Shown one piece after another: positions 15,901 through 19,043 of a DNA stretch of 19,043 nucleotides. Made by a program: the position numbers and the translations under genes. The first letter of the stretch is position 1, and each line of letters starts with the position of its first letter. The notes beneath the pieces were generated by a model that did not search any database, was not told the DNA's origin, and saw only the letters and a program-made list of their open reading frames with translations. Source of the DNA: JABMRP01 sp964444795 (GTDB lineage Bacteria; Planctomycetota; Planctomycetia; Pirellulales; Thermoguttaceae); NCBI GenBank assembly GCA_964444795.1, contig CAYUIQ010000177.1, forward strand, positions 1-19,043, given 5' to 3'.

Positions 15901-16142
15901 GGGCGGTTCACGTCTACGCGGCGGATCAGCCAACCGCTCGCGCGCTGGCCGCAACACGCAATCGCCTTCGTCAAGAAAAGGCCCAGTGGGTCTACTTCGA
16001 CCGCAACCTCAGAATTTATCGGGGGACGAAAACCTTCATCCTGAAGCCGATGCAACGGTTTCACTGGACGGTCAGCCAGGCAATGATCGACGCTGGCGAA
16101 ATCATCGCAGAGACGCTTTCTTCAGCGGGAGAGGGTAGTTGA
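12969..16142 (+). CDS. N6-adenine DNA methyltransferase, gamma class, Type II/IIG-like architecture
   Basis: 1057 codons. Motif order X, I, IV: GAYYTP (321-326), D351-PSCGSGAF (motif I, AdoMet binding), FGVDVE (392-397) and the catalytic NPPW (465-468), which marks adenine-N6 methylation. The C-terminal half probably carries target recognition (VQRSIATLRALRQIPFPF) and further helical regions to 1057. The N-terminal 300 residues include a strand-rich block (PLVYVCRARTEEDADKIHRL ... VPFLIVHTPLGVKLYSGF) common to large methylases of this type, but I see no ExK nuclease motif in it. The ATG at 12969 has only a weak GGAAG 3 bases upstream; GTG 12891 would translate through the inverted repeat and is less likely. 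The stop overlaps the start of a small nuclease-like gene by 4 bases, suggesting an R-M operon. Confidence 0.85.
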   Translation: MRVSEFLDALGYSDSRAYLGKRQRALETVPDCGHIFRLAKRELGLQGVYTLRRNCQSPAEPVTPLVYVCRARTEEDADKIHRLVWNQDIVPFLIVHTPLGVKLYSGFRHEQAEGRSTGGVLEALTDFNRIDGLVEQFRSESIDSGQLWRQRGRDVTPEHRVDWTLLRNLRTLDTILQKKGLSREISHALIGKYVYLHYLRDRDILSPRRLQRWGVTPSQVFGRDATVAAVSRVTRHLDEWLNGSVFPIDFRHKGSPKQQHISCVAGVFSGDELLESGDRQLSLDFESYDFSFIPIETLSNVYEQFLHAPKSGGKSRGRQLGAYYTPIPVVNMMLAELEERRPLAEGMRVLDPSCGSGAFLVQCYRRLVERVFPAGSKPKPSQLRSLLEKHIFGVDVEGDACSVTELSLILTLLDYVDPPDLEGRRHQFKLPKLRDRNIFRANFFSLSSRWQEKISDGKFDWIVGNPPWKRLTPAELDKEEHKEDRPVWDWMQANQGEKPVGGNQVARAFAWKVADHLDDDGEAALFLPAMTLFEDPAAAFRSSFFKAFQVNTVVNFSNLAESLALRRFRVPAAAFFYEPCQSANDPGDRRFEAVRVFCPLVANQEPTRPESEGIRNESWSIVVNASEIRDIPVSEIQDGNGLPWKMAAWGSHLDRALLDELERKHPTIGNLEKSKKLVASQGLELREATQKQIDEGLVEHIPEIEGEDLLDVTKLAKLRNVFSFPANALSPVPAEKCYARKGRARLPLSVCKPPHIIVGETRTFAVYSDEFIIVPPRQIGITSSADDGALLKALSLYLSSDFAFYHQFFTSTHFGVQRSIATLRALRQIPFPFKDSTRRDLAPWVELHRQLVETTPRRLGSSEAKGQQHLDGSTPGADLDGLLEQLNGMVANVLGLSHREQALIHDLVNVRLQLNDGKIGRGAVRPPTKAEIQSYAKQLQRELNAYVEGTTSKRHLVEVVYDPDSGMVAIDFSKSAPRAVHVYAADQPTARALAATRNRLRQEKAQWVYFDRNLRIYRGTKTFILKPMQRFHWTVSQAMIDAGEIIAETLSSAGEGS
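16127..16135 (+). promoter_or_regulatory. Shine-Dalgarno supporting a TTG start at 16139
   Basis: GGGAGAGGG in the last codons of the methyltransferase gene, with GGGAG ending 7 bases before TTG 16139. The start and the previous stop share TTGA, so reinitiation is likely. Confidence 0.5.
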
Positions 16143-16822
16143 TCAGTCGTCGCGCATATCAAGCTCTCGAACCGTCGTCGAATTGTAGCGACTACGACAA
16201 TATTTTCGTTCGTCGAGTCCATCAACTGATCGCCGCCGGACACGGTCGACTCGAACCAGGGGACTATGCCACCGCCGAGGAACCCGATATCACAGGCGAT
16301 CTCGTGGAACAAGTCGAGACAGTCCTGCAGGGTGCCAGCGAGCCATGGATGCCGTTCTTTCGCGTCTTTGATGATCCTCCGGTCAACCGACCCAAAGAAG
16401 ACAAGAATCGCCGACGAGGAAAGCGCCGGCGAAGGGTCGATATCTATTTCAATTCTTCTGAAAGGGCACCGTCTCCGTACACGACATTCTCTTTCGAGTC
16501 CAAGCGACTCGGCCCGCGTCACGGAGTGGCCGAGTATCTTGGCAAGGAAGGCTTGGGATGTTTCTTGTCCGCGGAGTATGCTTCCCGAAACACGCGCGCG
16601 GGAATGCTCGGTTACGTTCAGTCTGGCGACGAAGCCACATGGGCCGACGACCTCGAATCGAAAATGGCCGCTCGCTCGACTGAACTGGCAATCAGCAAGG
16701 GTGGTGAGTGGACGCCGGCTGTCCTGTGCGAGGGGCTACCGCACTCATACGAGTCGACACACGGACGAGGCAAGGGCAGACGCCGAATCACGATCTATCA
16801 CTCGCTCCTGCGGTTTCGCTAG
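16139..16822 (+). CDS. Putative PD-(D/E)xK restriction endonuclease partner
   Basis: 227 codons from TTG 16139, overlapping the methyltransferase stop by 4 bases. The core RVDIYF ... YTTFSFESKRL gives D101 and E120-S-K122, the D-x(n)-ExK arrangement of PD-(D/E)xK nucleases: two strands, the second carrying ExK. A very basic stretch (NRRRGKRRRR, 90-99) precedes D101 and may touch DNA. The rest (EYLGKEGLGCFLSAEYASR, AGMLGYV, and ITIYHSLLRF at the end) recalls small uncharacterised proteins I associate with DNA methylases, but I cannot name a family. An acidic residue upstream (E47/E48 or E57) might complete the site. Most likely role: cutting DNA unmodified by the partner methylase. It could also be a nickase or an accessory subunit. 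Confidence 0.62.
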   Translation: MISRRAYQALEPSSNCSDYDNIFVRRVHQLIAAGHGRLEPGDYATAEEPDITGDLVEQVETVLQGASEPWMPFFRVFDDPPVNRPKEDKNRRRGKRRRRVDIYFNSSERAPSPYTTFSFESKRLGPRHGVAEYLGKEGLGCFLSAEYASRNTRAGMLGYVQSGDEATWADDLESKMAARSTELAISKGGEWTPAVLCEGLPHSYESTHGRGKGRRRITIYHSLLRFR

Positions 16823-16950
16823 CTGCCGGACAATGGGCTAACACGGACACAACAAATGGGGACGGAGTCTTAGGGAGAATAGTGGTTTACACCTACTCGC
16901 ATTCCAGGGATCGAATGAATTGGGATCACCGCACCGAGAGAAGAAGCACC
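16823..16950. other. Intergenic stretch with a possible palindromic-element remnant
   Basis: 128 bases between the nuclease-like gene and the EF-hand propeller gene. ATGGGGACGGAGTC near 16856-16869 resembles the GGGGAC-type outer arm of the elements in the bat operon, but I find no opposing arm. TTTACA (16886-16891) could be a -35 box; no good -10 is at the right distance. Confidence 0.25.
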
Positions 16951-18603
16951 ATGAGAACACTCCTGACAACACTCCTGGCGTTCCACCTGATCGTCGTCTC
17001 GGCCCAGGCGGCGGAGGCCGTCAGCGTGATTGAGAAAACCGAAAGACCAAGGCAAGAACCACTGCAAGGCGAGCACCGCGGCAATGGGAAGATCGAGGAG
17101 ACCGCGCTTGACGACGGGTTGGATCATGCCGGCGAGGAAGTCGACTCGTGGAACCAGCACAGAGGGCCCCGTGGTTCGGGCGTGGCCCGCGCGTGCCGAC
17201 CACCGGTGAAGCTCGATGCCAGTCACGTTGCCTGGAAAACGCCCGCCGGCCGCGGTCTCTCTTCGCCGGTGCTTGCCGGGAAGCGGATCTTTCTGACCGC
17301 CGTGGAGGGCGGTCGCCTAGTCACGCTCGCTTTCGACGCGGCATCCGGGAAACCAGCTTGGCGCAACGAGGCGCCCGAGGTGCCAATCGAAAAGGTGCAT
17401 AAGACCAACAGCCCGGCGGCCTCGACACCGCTGGTCGATGACGAGCGAGTCTACGTTTACTTCGGTTCCTACGGTCTGCTCTGTTACGACCACGAGGGTC
17501 GCCAGCAATGGGCCAGGCCCATCCCCACCCCGAGAACTCTCTATGGAATGGCTACGTCTCCGATCGGGTATGAGGATTCCCTGATCCTGGTTCTCGACAA
17601 CGACGCCAACCTTCCGGACAGCAAGCTGAGCCAATCGAAGATCCTCGCCGTCAAGAAGTCGACCGGCGAAACCGCCTGGGAAACGCCTCGCCCCTTCCAT
17701 CGCAGCGGGTGGTCAACGCCCATGATATGGAGCCCTGACGACGGAAGAGATCTGGTCGTGCTGGGCAACGGACGGGTATCCGGCTACGATCCTCAAACCG
17801 GCGCGGAGAAATGGTTCGCCACGGGGTTTTCGCGCGAGACGATTGCGATGCCCGTATCCGGCGGCGGGCACGTTTTCGCCGCGGCGTCGATGTTGGGTGG
17901 CGTCCCCAACGAGCAACCCGATCCGCAACCGTTCTGGGAGGCGGTGATGCGGTTTGACCGCAACGCCGACGAGAAGCTCCAGCGCGGCGAGATGACGCAA
18001 CACTTCGCGTTCCCCCTGCGGCCCGAACTCCCACCCGGACATCCCGGCTACGGGATCCCGCTGCCCGAGGACGAGGCGCGGCGGCAGGGTCGTTTGGATG
18101 GGATGTTCGCCTGGGTCGACAAGGACAAGAATGGCTTCTGGACCCGGGACGAGTTCCTGGCGAGCATGTCGTTCCGCCGCGGTAAACCAATGCTCATGGC
18201 CATCCGGCCGGGCGGCGAGGGCGACGTCACCGAGACCCACGTGACCTGGCAACTGCATCGCAACATCCCGGAGATCCCTTCACCCCTCTTCTACCAAGAC
18301 CGCCTCTACCTGGTCCGCAACGGCGGCCTCCTCGCGGCCATCGACGCCACCAACGGCGAGGTTCGCTATTGCGAGCGCCTCGGAGGAACGGGGCAGTACA
18401 GCGCTTCGCCGGTCGTGGCCAATGATCATCTCTACCTGGCCTCGAACCGGGGGCTTGTGTCGGTGGTGAAGACCGGCGATGTGTTTCAGATGGTCCACCA
18501 GCACGACCTGGGAGAACCCGTGTTTGTTACCCCGGCCCTCGATGCGTCGACGATCTATATCCGCACCGAGACGAACCTTTGGGCGTTCCGGAGACGGGAC
18601 TGA
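16951..18603 (+). CDS. Exported PQQ-like beta-propeller protein interrupted by an EF-hand pair
   Basis: 550 codons from ATG 16951, preceded by purine-rich GAGAGAAGAAG. Signal peptide 1-20 (VVSAQA, then AEA). After a charged linker, WNQHRGPRGSGVA (67-79) opens the propeller as in many planctomycete PQQ-like proteins ('W-x-FRG-x-x-GSG'). Blades show KTPAGRGLSSPVLAGKRIFL, DAASGKPAWRNE, DPQTGAEKWFA and DATNGEVRYCERL. Between blades, residues 330-405 hold two EF-hand loops: D336-N338-D340 ... E347 and D390-D392-N394 ... E401, predicted to bind calcium. The propeller then resumes to the end. PQQ-like here means the fold; residues of a true PQQ enzyme are not evident. It lies downstream of the nuclease-like gene after 128 bases. 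The substrate is unknown. Confidence 0.8.
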   Translation: MRTLLTTLLAFHLIVVSAQAAEAVSVIEKTERPRQEPLQGEHRGNGKIEETALDDGLDHAGEEVDSWNQHRGPRGSGVARACRPPVKLDASHVAWKTPAGRGLSSPVLAGKRIFLTAVEGGRLVTLAFDAASGKPAWRNEAPEVPIEKVHKTNSPAASTPLVDDERVYVYFGSYGLLCYDHEGRQQWARPIPTPRTLYGMATSPIGYEDSLILVLDNDANLPDSKLSQSKILAVKKSTGETAWETPRPFHRSGWSTPMIWSPDDGRDLVVLGNGRVSGYDPQTGAEKWFATGFSRETIAMPVSGGGHVFAAASMLGGVPNEQPDPQPFWEAVMRFDRNADEKLQRGEMTQHFAFPLRPELPPGHPGYGIPLPEDEARRQGRLDGMFAWVDKDKNGFWTRDEFLASMSFRRGKPMLMAIRPGGEGDVTETHVTWQLHRNIPEIPSPLFYQDRLYLVRNGGLLAAIDATNGEVRYCERLGGTGQYSASPVVANDHLYLASNRGLVSVVKTGDVFQMVHQHDLGEPVFVTPALDASTIYIRTETNLWAFRRRD

Positions 18604-18676
18604 GGGCTCCGCCGCGCGGACTCTTGGTAACGATCCCAGTGCAAGTGGAAGTCTCGCGGAAAGTGGCCAACAGAAT

Positions 18677-18681
18677 AGGAG
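18677..18681 (+). promoter_or_regulatory. Shine-Dalgarno for the last gene
   Basis: AGGAG, 5 bases before ATG 18687. It favours this start over the in-frame ATG at 18702. Confidence 0.55.
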
Positions 18682-18686
18682 ATGTC

Positions 18687-19043
18687 ATGTCATTAGCCAG
18701 GATGAATCGGTATGCGTTGATCGGTTTGGCCGTCGGCCTGTTGGCGCTCGGCCGGATGGGATATGCCGAGGAAGTGAAGATCAGCCCCGAGTTGAGCAAG
18801 GCGATCAGCGCGGGTGATTTTTCGGGGTACTTTTCGGGCGCGACGGCCTGGCTGAATCAGGAAACGCCTGCTCAGGTGTCGGAACCGGCCATGAAGATGC
18901 TGCTTGAGGATCCCGTTTTCCGCAACAAGCTGGCACAACGACAGATGATGACGAAACTCGGCGTTGACCAGATCGGTCTTTTTGCTCAGGTGGAGATAGG
19001 CGTCCAAAACGGACCGGGGGCGGCGCCGAATTTGGACCCACCT
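18687..19043 (+). CDS. Unrecognised exported protein, N-terminal fragment (cut by window end)
   Basis: 119 codons are visible with no stop. It begins with a basic start and a hydrophobic core (YALIGLAVGLLALGRMGYA) ending in a plausible signal-peptidase site before EEVKI. The mature part (ISPELSKAISAGDFSGYFSG, then EPAMKMLLEDPVFRNKLAQR) is mostly helical, with no motif I recognise, and becomes Gly/Pro-rich just before the edge (GPGAAPNLDPP). The start lies 83 bases after the propeller gene with a good ribosome site, so the two may be cotranscribed and act in the same compartment. Confidence 0.65.
   Translation, partial: MSLARMNRYALIGLAVGLLALGRMGYAEEVKISPELSKAISAGDFSGYFSGATAWLNQETPAQVSEPAMKMLLEDPVFRNKLAQRQMMTKLGVDQIGLFAQVEIGVQNGPGAAPNLDPP

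Noticed and set aside
16708..16950. Upstream extension of the EF-hand propeller frame
   Set aside because: It would overlap the nuclease-like gene by over 100 bases and bury the signal peptide.

Overview
The window looks like chromosomal DNA of a GC-rich planctomycete (Planctomycetota). The grounds are a Bat (aerotolerance/VWA) operon with planctomycete-style fused members, large exported PQQ-like propeller proteins, one of them with a methyltransferase-like N-terminal domain, DUF3472-type exported mosaics, and a 'GCTAGAAT'-type -10 box. This is inference from gene content and style, not a database match. All supported genes lie on the + strand, and no stretch over 300 bases lacks a gene.

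Region 1 (1-4810) is the downstream part of a bat operon: the last 51 codons of batA, then batB running in frame into a batC-like segment, then a batD-batE fusion. The batA/batB and batC/batD junctions are 4-base overlaps (ATGA and GTGA), so translation is probably coupled. Two copies of an 83-bp palindromic element in opposite orientations (1126-1208 and 2285-2367) bracket the batC-like segment. The first removes any stop between batB and batC. The second lies inside the 5' end of batD, in front of its signal-peptide core.

Region 2 (4984-5907) is a lipoprotein with eight near-identical TPRs. Region 3 (6167-12779) holds two large exported proteins. One is a 981-residue PQQ-like propeller with a degenerate Rossmann/methyltransferase-like N-terminus, preceded by a good sigma70-like promoter. 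The other is an 1189-residue mosaic (DUF3472-like, PA14-like, Ig-like, ConA-like, Asp-box propeller).

Region 4 (12856-16822) is a compact two-gene restriction-modification-like module: a gamma-class N6-adenine DNA methyltransferase and, overlapping it by 4 bases, a small protein with a PD-(D/E)xK signature. A perfect 11-bp inverted repeat lies in the leader. The module sits between exported-protein genes.

Region 5 (16951-19043) resumes the exported series: a PQQ-like propeller interrupted by an EF-hand pair, then the start of an unrecognised exported protein cut by the window edge.

The strongest candidates for something unusual are the hairpin-element pair rewiring the bat operon and the methyltransferase/PD-(D/E)xK pair with its palindromic leader. 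I could not run searches, so novelty is untested.
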